Source: Paenibacillus senegalimassiliensis
GTDB taxonomy: Bacteria; Bacillota; Bacilli; Paenibacillales; Paenibacillaceae
DNA length: 64,000 nt
Assembly (NCBI RefSeq): GCF_001486585.1
Contig: NZ_LN909042.1
Span: 248,001-312,000, forward strand
Direction of reading: 5' to 3'
Shown here in pieces: positions 8,568 to 19,100 of this stretch (position 1 is its first letter; every line of letters begins with the position of its first letter). Made by a program: the position numbers and the translations under genes. Under the pieces are notes generated by a model that saw nothing but the letters and a program-made list of their open reading frames with translations, was not told the origin of the DNA and did not search any database.

Positions 8568-11500
8568 CGACCACCCTCAGGTAACAGGATAACAATTCTC
8601 GTATATCGTCCTTCTTCACTGTATACATCCAGCGTGGCATGCTTAATCAATTTGAATTTTCTAAGAGGATTCGCGAAGCCAATCCGGGTACCTTCGTCAT
8701 TAAGAAGTTGTTCCAACTTCTGGGCAGGTATGCCCACGCCATTATCATAGATCTCAATCTTAACCAAGGCCTCTTGCCTTCGGACGCTGATTTTAATTGT
8801 GCCGCCTTCATTTTTTTTAGACAGACCATGAATAATCGCATTCTCCACCAAGGGCTGCAAGGATAAGGCAGGAATCATGAGTTGTATAGATTCATCAATG
8901 TCGTAGTGAACGGTCAGGCGCTCACCCAAACGCATCTTCTCAATAGATAAATAGGCTTGTACAAGCTCCAATTCCTCCTCAATCCAGACCATGCTATTAC
9001 GATAATGAACATTAAGCTTCGCACGGAAGTAGGTGGATAGGGAGTATAGTGCTTCTCTAGTTTGGTCCATGTCACTATAGCTCAAACCAATAATGCTATT
9101 GAGAGTATTGTAGACAAAGTGTGGGGCTACCTGGGTATACAAATAATTCATCTCTACCTCAATAGCATCCAAGGAAGTTTGGCGGACAGCCAGTAAGGAT
9201 TCGACACGCAGCAGGAACTCATCTCTGGTGACGGGCTTTTGCAAGTAATCATTAACTCCTAATTGCAGAGTAAGTGTTACATCCGAATGCTGCATAATCG
9301 TCGTCAACACAATAATCGGAAGCTCCAACATATCATACTGCGAACGTACTTGCTTACATAAGTCATAGCTGGACACATCGCCCACCATCATATCAATGAC
9401 CATGCAGTCTACGTGGTTAGTTGCCATGTAGTCGATGGCATCCACACTGTTATCAACACCGATAACGGTATAGCCCTTTAACAGCAGCGTATCAGCCAGC
9501 ACCTTCAGGTTGATGTGATGATCTGCTACAACCAGTACCTTACTCTGGTTACCCTCGTGAACAAAGGGCAAGTCCAAATGTAATGATCCTGAAGCAGAAG
9601 CATGGTCTATTCCCAGCGAGTTTTCAATGCTAACCATCTCTTCCGTGGCCAGTGGCATAGTGAACGTAAAGAGACTTCCTTCTCCTAAGATACTCTTTAC
9701 GTAAACCTCACCTTGCAATTGATGCACGATATTTTTCACGATGCTTAACCCTAATCCCAGGCCTTTCTTGAGATCATTATTCTTCACTTGATAAAAGGCA
9801 TCAAAGATATGGTCTACGTCCTCAGGAGGAATTCCAATACCCGTATCACTGACTTCAATAATCATTTGTTGATGCTGTGGATAGGCGGTAACCTTGATCT
9901 CTCCTGCTCGGGTATGTTGAAAAGCATTATGCAATAGATTGTATAGCACTTGCTTAAAGCGCAATTCATCCGTCAGCATGGGCGGAGCGTTGGAATCTAT
10001 CTCAACGATTAGGCGGATATGTTCGCTGTCTGTCATTGAATTGCGGATCTCCGTTACAACGTCATTAATAATATTTATTGATACAGCCCGGCGGGAAATA
10101 CGCAACTCTCCAGACATGTGACTAGACGAAAATAAGAGATTATCCACAAGATGCTCCATACGTTGCGTAATATTATGGATTAAAATGACTTGCTCCTGTT
10201 GCGTGCGTTTCAAGGGGCCTTGAGCACCTTCCATGAGCAATTTGGACAAATTTAGAACTCCCTCCAAAGGGGTACGCAACTCCTGTGACGTTTTTAGCAG
10301 AAATTTATTTTTCATTCCGTCCTGAGTGATCAATTCCTCCGACACGGCTTGCATCTTGATAAAAGCGGCATTAGCACGATAGTTTAAGAGTGAGGCAAAG
10401 CTCACTAGAATGCATAGAAAAAAAACTAACGGACTGTAATTTAAAGGTATCTCAGTAAAAAAATCTAATATGGTCAGCGCAGAATAGCAGCAACTCGCTA
10501 CAAAAGTAATGAGTATATACGAAGCGCCTTCCAGCTTTTTCCTCATAATTTGAATCATAATTTTTGCCAGGTAGATGATAGGGGGAACCGCCCAAATGAT
10601 ATATAAAATTTGATTAAGAATAATATTTTGTTGGTTGGCCTCGCTCTTGTCCGGAGCTAACGGGTTATAAATACCATAAATAAAAAAGAAAACGAATAGT
10701 TCAGTAATCATCAGGTACATCGATTTTCTCTGAACTACCTTTGGATACATGACATGAAGAAAAAGTGTGGTGCAGATGAGTATTAAGGGGATGACGCCCA
10801 ATTGAAGACGCAGTTGATTTACCGTCGATACGATAGGAAACATTTGAAAGAATATTTTCTGCTTAATTATGGATAGAAAAAAGCTTATCAGCAGCATGGT
10901 CAGACCTAAAAATAATTCTTCTTTTCTACGTCGATTTTGACCATAACTGATTAGAAAAACAGCACCGCAAGTGAGGTGTCCAATGCTAACTAAGGTATAT
11001 ATCCAATTTTTGCGTTGATATAACTGGTCAATCTGTTCTTTGGTGCCGAATTCTACCGGATAGTTAATCCCGGCCTTTGAATACTGATTATAGCCGGCTA
11101 CATGGACCAAAATATCCAATTCACCCTGCTGACTTTGGCTGTATACCGTAAAATTATCGTCAATTGCCGATTGGAATTCAATAAAAGACTTACTGGGATT
11201 CCCCTTTCCGCCTACCTCAATGCCATTAATAAAAATTTTGCTTGAGGAATAGACCGACTGAAAAAGCAAGCTGTATTGTCCTTCCTTTGGAACCTTTATG
11301 GAAAGATGATAGGTTCCGACTAATGGACCTGCTTTATGAAACTCGAAGTGGTCCTTCCACTTATCGGGAACCTGCATAAGCATGCGGCTATCAGCGTATA
11401 TTTCAAGCGGTTGATCAACCGGAATTAGAAGATTGGGATAGAAAGACCATTGTCCGTTTAGCTTGATTGTTGATTGCAACTGGTTGCTTTGGATAACGAC

Positions 11501-11617
11501 GGCTCCATGGTTTACCGGATTAGAGCGGGGGCTAGTCAAGTATGGTCCGTTCTCTATTGCTAAAACAACAATGAACAATAAAACTATACTTGCTGTGATA
11601 ACAACATTTTTCTTCAT
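8564..11617 (-). CDS. Hybrid sensor histidine kinase with two kinase modules; first H-box has Gln in place of His
   Basis: This 1017-residue membrane sensor has an N-terminal anchor, an extracellular jelly-roll sensor domain (about 40-190), a seven-helix 7TMR-DISM region (about 200-410), HisKA (430-500), HATPase (540-660), receiver (695-805) and a C-terminal LytS/YesM-like His_kinase plus HATPase (820-1017). The first H-box reads KTSQELRTPLEG, with Q445 where the phosphorylated His belongs, although its HATPase motifs (DTGIGIP, KGLGLGLS) are intact. The second kinase keeps H833 in APHFVYNTLNS. The receiver keeps D742, but its acidic pair reads Ala-Asp. It overlaps the response regulator gene. 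The ligand is unknown; the jelly roll suggests a carbohydrate or envelope signal. Confidence 0.92.
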   Translation of the reverse strand: MKKNVVITASIVLLFIVVLAIENGPYLTSPRSNPVNHGAVVIQSNQLQSTIKLNGQWSFYPNLLIPVDQPLEIYADSRMLMQVPDKWKDHFEFHKAGPLVGTYHLSIKVPKEGQYSLLFQSVYSSSKIFINGIEVGGKGNPSKSFIEFQSAIDDNFTVYSQSQQGELDILVHVAGYNQYSKAGINYPVEFGTKEQIDQLYQRKNWIYTLVSIGHLTCGAVFLISYGQNRRRKEELFLGLTMLLISFFLSIIKQKIFFQMFPIVSTVNQLRLQLGVIPLILICTTLFLHVMYPKVVQRKSMYLMITELFVFFFIYGIYNPLAPDKSEANQQNIILNQILYIIWAVPPIIYLAKIMIQIMRKKLEGASYILITFVASCCYSALTILDFFTEIPLNYSPLVFFLCILVSFASLLNYRANAAFIKMQAVSEELITQDGMKNKFLLKTSQELRTPLEGVLNLSKLLMEGAQGPLKRTQQEQVILIHNITQRMEHLVDNLLFSSSHMSGELRISRRAVSINIINDVVTEIRNSMTDSEHIRLIVEIDSNAPPMLTDELRFKQVLYNLLHNAFQHTRAGEIKVTAYPQHQQMIIEVSDTGIGIPPEDVDHIFDAFYQVKNNDLKKGLGLGLSIVKNIVHQLQGEVYVKSILGEGSLFTFTMPLATEEMVSIENSLGIDHASASGSLHLDLPFVHEGNQSKVLVVADHHINLKVLADTLLLKGYTVIGVDNSVDAIDYMATNHVDCMVIDMMVGDVSSYDLCKQVRSQYDMLELPIIVLTTIMQHSDVTLTLQLGVNDYLQKPVTRDEFLLRVESLLAVRQTSLDAIEVEMNYLYTQVAPHFVYNTLNSIIGLSYSDMDQTREALYSLSTYFRAKLNVHYRNSMVWIEEELELVQAYLSIEKMRLGERLTVHYDIDESIQLMIPALSLQPLVENAIIHGLSKKNEGGTIKISVRRQEALVKIEIYDNGVGIPAQKLEQLLNDEGTRIGFANPLRKFKLIKHATLDVYSEEGRYTRIVILLPEGGR

Positions 11618-11685
11618 AGATTCATCCCTACATAATTTGTCGAATATTTACGAATATCGCTGGTCAAGTGCTAGTATATAATAAA

Positions 11686-11750
11686 TCCCCTCCGCGTGAG
11701 AACCATTCAGGCTACTTTATGTAGCCTGAATGGAGCTCGCACGGAGGGGG
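11686..11750 (-). terminator. Terminator of the SLH-protein gene
   Basis: A long hairpin has an inner stem CCATTCAGGCTAC / GTAGCCTGAATGG around TTTAT and an outer stem CCCCTCCG / CGGAGGGG. On the minus strand it follows the SLH-protein stop and is trailed by ATTTATTATAT. It separates that gene from the sensor kinase downstream on the same strand. Confidence 0.75.
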
Positions 11751-11775
11751 CAGAGAGCTATTATCTGTCGGTACT

Positions 11776-14700
11776 TTAGTAGCTATTAAGCTGTTCTTTA
11801 TGATCCTGATCAACTATATACGTATGTGATTTTGCTGCTTCTTCAATGTCATGAAATGCCCAATGAGTCAGACTCACATCCGGAAAGCTTGGAACAGACA
11901 CGCCATATAGAGGTCCACGTTCAAACATGCGGTTGATCATTACGACAGCTTGGGCCCGGGTTAAGGAAGCATTTGGTGCAAAGCTGCCGTCTTCAAGTCC
12001 TTGAATAATGCCGGCCGCACGATTTGCTTCAATAATCCATTGTGCCCAGTGATCTTGGGTGTCATTGAATGTAATCAAGACATTATCCGCTACCGGAAGC
12101 TGTTTGTAATTGGCTACCACAGTGGCCATTTCTGCACGTGTGATATTTGCCCCTGCATGGAAATTACCATTCTGGTCTCCGTTCATGATTCCCTGTTGCT
12201 TCACGAAGGCAATCGCTCCAGCAGCACTATGGCCTGTGGCTACATCCTTGAATGGTGATGTTTCTACAACTTGACCATCGGTATAGCCTAAGATCCGGGC
12301 AATCATGGTAGCTACTTGCGCTCGGGTCACGTTCTTCTCAGGACCAAAAGTTCCATCGGCAAATCCTTTAATATATGCATTGTGCGTACCGGTTCCCGAA
12401 GGATCAAATTGAATAATTGTAAAGGTGCTGAACTTGTCCACCGTGAAGCGCAATCCATAGGCGTCCTTCTTCGTAGATACCAACTCTGGAAGAACGACCT
12501 TCTTCTCTCCATCGGTGTGCTCGATAAATACGCCAAGCTGTGCTAACAGGGCATCGCGTCCAGCCTTGCTGCCCGGTACATCAATGCCTTTCAATGGCAA
12601 GGTTACTTGAACGGGACGGCTTGGCATATTCGTCTCAATCGTCATCGGGCGTGCTACAACATGAACCTCATCGGTTTGCAAGGTTTCACGAACGACTTGT
12701 TCTGCTCTTGCCCGTTGTTCAATCAGTTGGCGTTCGCTTTCCTTCTTGACCGGAACCAGACGGAAATAGAAGTCTCGGTCTATATCACTTATGGAGCTGG
12801 CAGGAATTGCAATATGACCATTTTCAGTGGCAATCTCTAATGACAAGCTGTTGTCTCGCAGGATTTGCAAGGATCCTTTCGAGACTTTAATCGTCGTTTC
12901 ATCTACTTCATCCTTGGCATCAGGAATGACGATACGTGCGATATGATTGCCAATCTGCTTGGCCTTCTCGGCGGCTTCGTTAGCGACTTTTTCCGTAAAT
13001 GCTACCAAGTCGGCTGTTTGACCGTTGGCTCGCTTTGTACGTTCAATCTCGATGGTTGTTGTTTCTAACGGATGTTCACCATCGATTTCCAATTCAATTT
13101 TGACTTTTGTCTTTGTATCAGGGTTTGGTTCTGGTGCTGGTGAACCTCCGCCGCTATTTCCACCCCCACCGCTGCCTGGGCTTGAAGAGTCTGCCTGGCG
13201 GTAAACCTTAATGGTGTAGTGCTGGGATTGTCCATTTTGATCCAAGACGGAAATAATAATGATATTTTCCCCGACACGTAAAGGAATTTGATCAAGCGTT
13301 CCTGCCTGTCCATTTACGGTAGTCGTTATTTTAGCGCCTTCCTCTACGGGAATGGCTGTAAAATCAATGGCTGCTGTTGGATATCCCACCGTCATGGTAT
13401 AGTTCGCTATCTTTGTTTGGAAGCTTGGACTTAGCGAGCCCCCCGTTGGAGAAGTCAAGTTACTCAAGCCCTTCCCAAGAGCTATAAGTGCATCTTGTGC
13501 TGCTGTTAGATGAGCAAGTGCGGCATCAACCTCTCCCTGCGTTGCATCAGGATCAATTAACACTCTATTTGCCAGCCATAATGCATCTTGATAATGGCCC
13601 CAACTCTCTGCAGTGTAGGTATCCTCTACCAGAGTATCAGCTTCTTTTGCTTTGTGTTGCAAGGCTGTTTTGTCGACGATCGGCTGTGAGTCTACCAGGA
13701 ACGTATGCTGCTTGGTTGCCGTTTGCTGACCATTTGTTGCCGTGGCGATAATGGTGTAGGTGCCGTTCGGTAAGCCGGTTGGCAGTGTATAAGGCCAGGA
13801 CCATTCGCCGGTTGTGGGATTAACCGTTGCAACGATATCTTCTAGTACATTGTCGCCTTGATCATTCTTTAGCGTAAAGGTGACGGAAGACGGGAGAAGC
13901 ACATCTACCAAGCCCCCTATGGTCGGGTAGGTGTCTGATGTGACTGTATCCGGCTGCGTGATTTGCAACCCATCGTCGTATGAACCCAGCTTCACTAGAT
14001 TATCCTGTGCCTGCTGCAGTTCTGCTAGTGCGGCATCTACTTGTGCCTGCGTTGCTGACGGATTAGCCAGAACTAATTCAGCAGCTTCCAGAGCTTGCTC
14101 CAGGTTGCTCCAGCTTTGCGCTGTGTATTCCTGTTCTACTAATGTTTTCACTTCGTCTGTTTTATTTTGCAAGGCAGTTTTATCTACGATTACTAACTTT
14201 TGCTCTCTAGTGACCGTATCCCCATTTTTGTCAGCGGTCACAACAATGGTATATTCGCCAGGGGTTAAATCTGTAGACGGAACGAAGCTCCAACTGTCGC
14301 CAGTGACTGTAGCTGGGCCAGTGGTTATGATATTACCTTGCTTATCTTTAATGACCACCGTGACCGTTGAATCGGGCTGAACCTGACCACCGATTTCGGT
14401 TGGTGATTGATTTACAATTTCTCTACCCGGTTCGGTAATAGTCAAGCTTGCTAATAGAGCATCGTCTACAGCAAAGGTAAAATACTGACCATTTTCCAAG
14501 GTTGCCTTGGTGACAAAATAGTCTACGCCGGCCACCGTTAGCTCTGTCATAGAGTAAGGGGTGGCTGAAGCGAAGTCAGTTGCATTTGAGCCAATGAACA
14601 GTGTAGGAACGGATGGAACCGCTGCTTGAGGAATGGCGATGTTGACTTCACCAATATTCCCTGTATTTTGCACCTTCCAGATTCGCTCGGTTTGATTTTT

Positions 14701-15810
14701 ATGTGTTGTGCCAACCGGGGTTGTGAATTTTAATTCGACATCATTATCGGCAACGCCATTATCTCCCCAAATTAAATATTGCTTATCTGTCAGCGTACCT
14801 TGGTTGCCAATATTCGTGTCAGTCAGGGTATTAAGTCCGATTAATACTTGGGCAACTGCGTTAGTATTCTCCGCTTGGATGCTATGACTTTGCTTCTGAT
14901 ATAAGCCTTGGGCATCATCACGTGCAATTCCGGCAATGTTGCTAGCATACTCTGGATCTGCTACCCAGACAGGCTGATTGCTGGTGTCTACGTAATTGCT
15001 GGCGCCATTATTTAAAGTCATGCCATATTTGAGAGCAAGATAGCTGTTAATTCTGCTTCGTTCAGAATCATTTGCCTTCTCGTTTAAGACGATAACCTCG
15101 GCGATATTTCCGTTCATATTGCCCATATTACTACCGTCTGTAAAATTGTTTCTTTTACCGATTTGTGGAATTCCATTGATGGTGGTGCTATTAGTAGCAA
15201 TAGTAGAGTTTACATCGCCGCCGTTCTTTTGATAAAGCTGCTCAGTAGCGTTCCAGATATGATATTGTTGGTCTTCCGGAGCAGGTACCGTATTATAAGG
15301 CGCAGCTCCAGTGTATAAGTAGTTAGCATAAACCCAGAAATAATATTGAGCCGATGAACCATTGGGTAATATGCTCGAAAGAACAGTTCCTTTGGTTATT
15401 TGACCATTGGGACCGTTCGTTAACCCATTCCACATGGCAACGGTGTAGGCCTCTTCCATCGTAATTCCAGTGTCTCCCTGGAGATAACTGAATCCGTCAA
15501 AGGCTACGGAAGGATTGAAGTTCGTCGTGGTATTTTCAAGTTGGGGCGTTCCCGCTATCGTAAACTGATTATGCGCAGAAGCATCTGCCCACTGAGAGAC
15601 AACTCCGTGGTCATCCGCAACAATGTCGCCATCTGCTTTTACCCATAATGATATTTTCGAAGCATCAATACCACCTGGAAGAGCGGTTGTAGAAGCAGCC
15701 TCTGCTTTGCTTGAGAATACGCTCAGGGACAAGCTGCTGGCAATGAGGGTGAAGGCAAGAAAAGTGCTGAAGCTACGTTTCCACCGATTAGGACGTTCTA
15801 TTGTACGCAT
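11776..15810 (-). CDS. SLH-anchored multidomain surface protein
   Basis: This 1344-residue exported protein has a long signal peptide (cleavage near AEA-AS, residue about 38). A lectin-like domain follows (about 45-250, SLWVKADGD start), then a beta-rich region like those found with DUF8202 (to about 445), two bacterial Ig-like domains (about 450-540 and 620-710) alternating with two FIVAR helical modules (543-615 and 713-785, both starting DKTALQ), and a cadherin-like sandwich (790-875). A Gly-Ser-Pro linker, a conserved block and three C-terminal SLH motifs (from about 1144, 1207 and 1268) complete it. SLH motifs bind pyruvylated secondary wall polymer, so it is displayed on the cell surface. 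The ATG has an AGGAGGAG site. A role in adhesion or carbohydrate binding is inferred. Confidence 0.9.
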   Translation of the reverse strand: MRTIERPNRWKRSFSTFLAFTLIASSLSLSVFSSKAEAASTTALPGGIDASKISLWVKADGDIVADDHGVVSQWADASAHNQFTIAGTPQLENTTTNFNPSVAFDGFSYLQGDTGITMEEAYTVAMWNGLTNGPNGQITKGTVLSSILPNGSSAQYYFWVYANYLYTGAAPYNTVPAPEDQQYHIWNATEQLYQKNGGDVNSTIATNSTTINGIPQIGKRNNFTDGSNMGNMNGNIAEVIVLNEKANDSERSRINSYLALKYGMTLNNGASNYVDTSNQPVWVADPEYASNIAGIARDDAQGLYQKQSHSIQAENTNAVAQVLIGLNTLTDTNIGNQGTLTDKQYLIWGDNGVADNDVELKFTTPVGTTHKNQTERIWKVQNTGNIGEVNIAIPQAAVPSVPTLFIGSNATDFASATPYSMTELTVAGVDYFVTKATLENGQYFTFAVDDALLASLTITEPGREIVNQSPTEIGGQVQPDSTVTVVIKDKQGNIITTGPATVTGDSWSFVPSTDLTPGEYTIVVTADKNGDTVTREQKLVIVDKTALQNKTDEVKTLVEQEYTAQSWSNLEQALEAAELVLANPSATQAQVDAALAELQQAQDNLVKLGSYDDGLQITQPDTVTSDTYPTIGGLVDVLLPSSVTFTLKNDQGDNVLEDIVATVNPTTGEWSWPYTLPTGLPNGTYTIIATATNGQQTATKQHTFLVDSQPIVDKTALQHKAKEADTLVEDTYTAESWGHYQDALWLANRVLIDPDATQGEVDAALAHLTAAQDALIALGKGLSNLTSPTGGSLSPSFQTKIANYTMTVGYPTAAIDFTAIPVEEGAKITTTVNGQAGTLDQIPLRVGENIIIISVLDQNGQSQHYTIKVYRQADSSSPGSGGGGNSGGGSPAPEPNPDTKTKVKIELEIDGEHPLETTTIEIERTKRANGQTADLVAFTEKVANEAAEKAKQIGNHIARIVIPDAKDEVDETTIKVSKGSLQILRDNSLSLEIATENGHIAIPASSISDIDRDFYFRLVPVKKESERQLIEQRARAEQVVRETLQTDEVHVVARPMTIETNMPSRPVQVTLPLKGIDVPGSKAGRDALLAQLGVFIEHTDGEKKVVLPELVSTKKDAYGLRFTVDKFSTFTIIQFDPSGTGTHNAYIKGFADGTFGPEKNVTRAQVATMIARILGYTDGQVVETSPFKDVATGHSAAGAIAFVKQQGIMNGDQNGNFHAGANITRAEMATVVANYKQLPVADNVLITFNDTQDHWAQWIIEANRAAGIIQGLEDGSFAPNASLTRAQAVVMINRMFERGPLYGVSVPSFPDVSLTHWAFHDIEEAAKSHTYIVDQDHKEQLNSY

Positions 15811-16124
15811 GTTCTCCTCCTAGAATGAAAAATGAAAAACACAGAAATAAATCTAGTACCAATGCTGACTTTTTCTTCAATTATTTCTGCACTGTGATAT
15901 TGCTCATTTATCTCCTCTCTGACTTCGGATATAATTTCATATTTTATAAAAATGTCCTGAACAAAATCTGCACATCGATCTGTACAAATTCTGAACAACT
16001 CAAAAAAATAGGTAATTTTGCTTAGTTAGGCAAATGACAGCAACTTTTACGTAAGATCAAACGTCAAATTGGGCAAGAGATATTTCTTATTCGCTCTATT
16101 CACGAGCCTAAGGAGGATGAATTT
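15811..16124. other. Divergent intergenic region of the two surface-protein genes
   Basis: This 314-base AT-rich stretch holds no convincing gene. It contains a direct repeat of CTGAACAA at 15957-15964 and 15991-15998 (34-base period) with TCTGCACA and TCTGTACA between them. This could be a regulator binding cluster. An unassigned TATAAT lies at 15930-15935 on the plus strand. No clear -35/-10 pair was found for either gene. Confidence 0.4.
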
Positions 16125-19100
16125 GTGAAGAAACTATGGGCTTCACTTCTAGCCGCATTACTAATTGTACCTATGTTGTATCAGCCGCAAGCCTCGGCTG
16201 CTACACCGATCAGCGTTTATATTGACGGCAATCGCTTGGCTACCGATCAGGCGCCGGTGGTCGTGAGCGGGCGGGTCATGTTGCCGATGCGGGCCATCTT
16301 TGAAGCGTTGGATGCAACGGTCAACTATAACCAGACGCTGAAGACGGTAACGGCGTATAAGACAGGCACAACCGTCGTACTCAAGTTGAACTCACGTTCC
16401 GCGACGATCAACAATGAGGCTGTGCTGCTTGATGTACCAGCCCAAAGCATCAAGGGCAGAACGCTGGTCCCTGTACGCTTCGTCAGTGAAGCGCTCGGTC
16501 AGCAGGTAGATTGGAATAGTCAGTCCAAGAGAGTAACGATTAATACCGGTTCGGGTGGCGGAGTTGGCGGCGGAGACACGCTTGATCCTAATCCGGTAGC
16601 CTATGTATATGGCCGGGATGTGGCTAACCACGGAGATGGCCGTGATTTGGAAGTAAGCTTCTCCAAGTCTTCCAACGAATCTCGTGTAGATCATTACCGG
16701 ATTATGATCGTTAAGGCAGCTAATGCTTCCGGCTTTAATCTGGCAGCCGCCCAGAAGGTGGCTTCAGGCAACTATACCAGCTTAGCACCTTCGGGCTCAG
16801 ACCCGGCCCTGGTACTCTCTTCTAACGCCAAGGATGTGGATGGCTCGGCGATCCGTGAGAACCAGGCTTATGTAGCCTTTGTTCTGGCAGTGGGCAAGGG
16901 GAATAGCGGCAGAACGCTGTCGACAGCCTCTCCATCTGTGACTTTACAGAACAGTTCGGCGGTTGCGGCAGCATCTAATGTTCGTGCCACCGATGTGAGC
17001 GACTTCGGAGATGGCCGTGATTTGAGTGTGAGCTTCACACGGGCCAGCAGCGAAGGCAGCATCGCAAATTATCGTGTATTCGTGGTCAAGACGAAGGATG
17101 CCTCGAGCTTCAACCTGACCGCAGCGAATAAGGTACCTACCTCTTATTCAACGGTGGTGTACAAATCGGGTAGCAGCACGACCCTTACAGGTCAGTTGAC
17201 ATCTTCGTCCCGCGATACTTCGGGCGAATTGATCAAGTCGGGCGTATCCTATACCGTGTTCGTACTGTCGGTCAGCAATGCGGGGACAGCTTCCAGCAAG
17301 CTATCCACGGGTTCATCGGCCATTACTCTTAGCACTGGCTCGATGATCTCCCCGGTCATTACGCAAGTAGAGGATTGGAACGACTATGGGGATGGGCGCG
17401 ACTTGCGCATCAGCTTCAACCGGATTTCCGATGAGTCGAGAATTAGCTCTTATCGCATTTTCGTAGTTAAATCCAGCGATTATGCCAGCTTTAGCTTGGC
17501 CAAAGCTAATACGGTGTCCAGCAGAAACTATATTCAAGTGAACAAAACAGGGTATAACATCTCTCAATATGCCTTGCCTTCAGGTGCAAGGGATGTTGAT
17601 GGTACCGCTATTCGCAACGGCGTAGGATACCGTGTGTTCGTCATGGCAGTAGGTACGGGCTCCTACGAGGGAAGCAATACCTTGTCCTCGGCTTCAAGTG
17701 CGATCACGCTGACGAATGGCAATAGCGTAAGCACCGTATCTAATCTGAATGTCAGTGATGTGAGTGATTTGAACGATGGCCGCGATCTGCGTGTATCATT
17801 CAATCCGGCTGCGGACGAATATAATATCAGCTCTTATCGAATTCTGGTCGTGAAGGCGTCCGATGCCGGGAACTTCACCCTATCCAGAGCCAACAATGTA
17901 TCTCGTTCCAACTATACCGAGGTTAGTAAGACGGGTTATACTCAATCCCTGGTACTTGGCTCAGGAGCTCGGGACGTGGATGGCGCAACGATTCGTAATG
18001 GCGTTAGCTACCGGGTGTTTGTTCTTTCCGTAGCGAACAACAACTATAACTTGAATAACGCTTTATCCTCTTATTCGTCGGCTATCACGCTGTCGGGCAA
18101 TACGATTGCTCCAGCGTCCAATGTTACGGCAGCGGATATTGGTAACCAGGGAGATGGTCGCGACTTGCGCGTATCCTTCACCCGCTCCGGTGATGAGTCG
18201 AAGCTCAGCCACTACCGGATTTTGGTGGTGAAGGCGAATAATGCAGGAAGCTTTGACTTGAGTCGCGCCAATAATGTGGGCAATACCAATTACACTTATG
18301 TAGGCAAAGGCGGTTCAGGATCAACGCTGACGGTGGATCTTGCTGCAGGAGCCAGAGATGTGGATGGAGCAACAATTCGTAACGGGGTTAGTTACCGGGT
18401 ATACGTATTATCCGTAGCGGCAACCGGTCAAGGCAGTAATGCTCTGTCATGGTACTCTCAGGAAATTACCTTGTCCGATAGCGGCCAAGTGCAGGCCGTA
18501 TCCGGACTGTATGCACAGCTTGAAGGCAACAGCGGAACCTACCGTGATATCATCGTTAGCTTCAACAAGCTGGCTAATGAGAGCAATGTAGTGGAATATC
18601 GCATCCTGGCGGTTCCACAAGCGAGTGTTGGAAGCTTCCGGTTAGCAGATGCTAACGATGTACGGTCAGCAGACCGTTACACTTCAGTAACACCGTTTGG
18701 GTCAAATGTTCGGATTCCGTTGCAAACCTCGAAGGATGTTTGGGGGAATGAACTGACAACAGATACCACGTATCAATTCTTTGTGCTCACTGTAGCGCAA
18801 AGCGGTGGTACCAATGCCTTGTCACAAGCCTCCAACGGTATCAAATTGGTGGTAAATTCGAACAATGTAGCGGTCGCTCCTGTGACTCAGGTGAGTCCGA
18901 CATCAGAAGCAGATCGGATTTCCGTAGCGTTCAACCCACCTACGGATAACCGTTATATCAACTCCTATGTAGTGCTTGCTGCACCGGATGGACAGTCGTT
19001 GAATCTGGATGCTGCCATTCAGTTGGCGAGCCGAGGGGCTAGTGTATCTGCAAGTAATCAGGGACCAATCACAGCGATTGTTACGCAGGACGTGAATGGC

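Noticed and set aside
15798..16025. Short open frames on both strands between the two surface-protein genes
   Set aside because: They are AT-rich, overlap the promoter region and the 5' end of the SLH gene, and lack ribosome binding sites.
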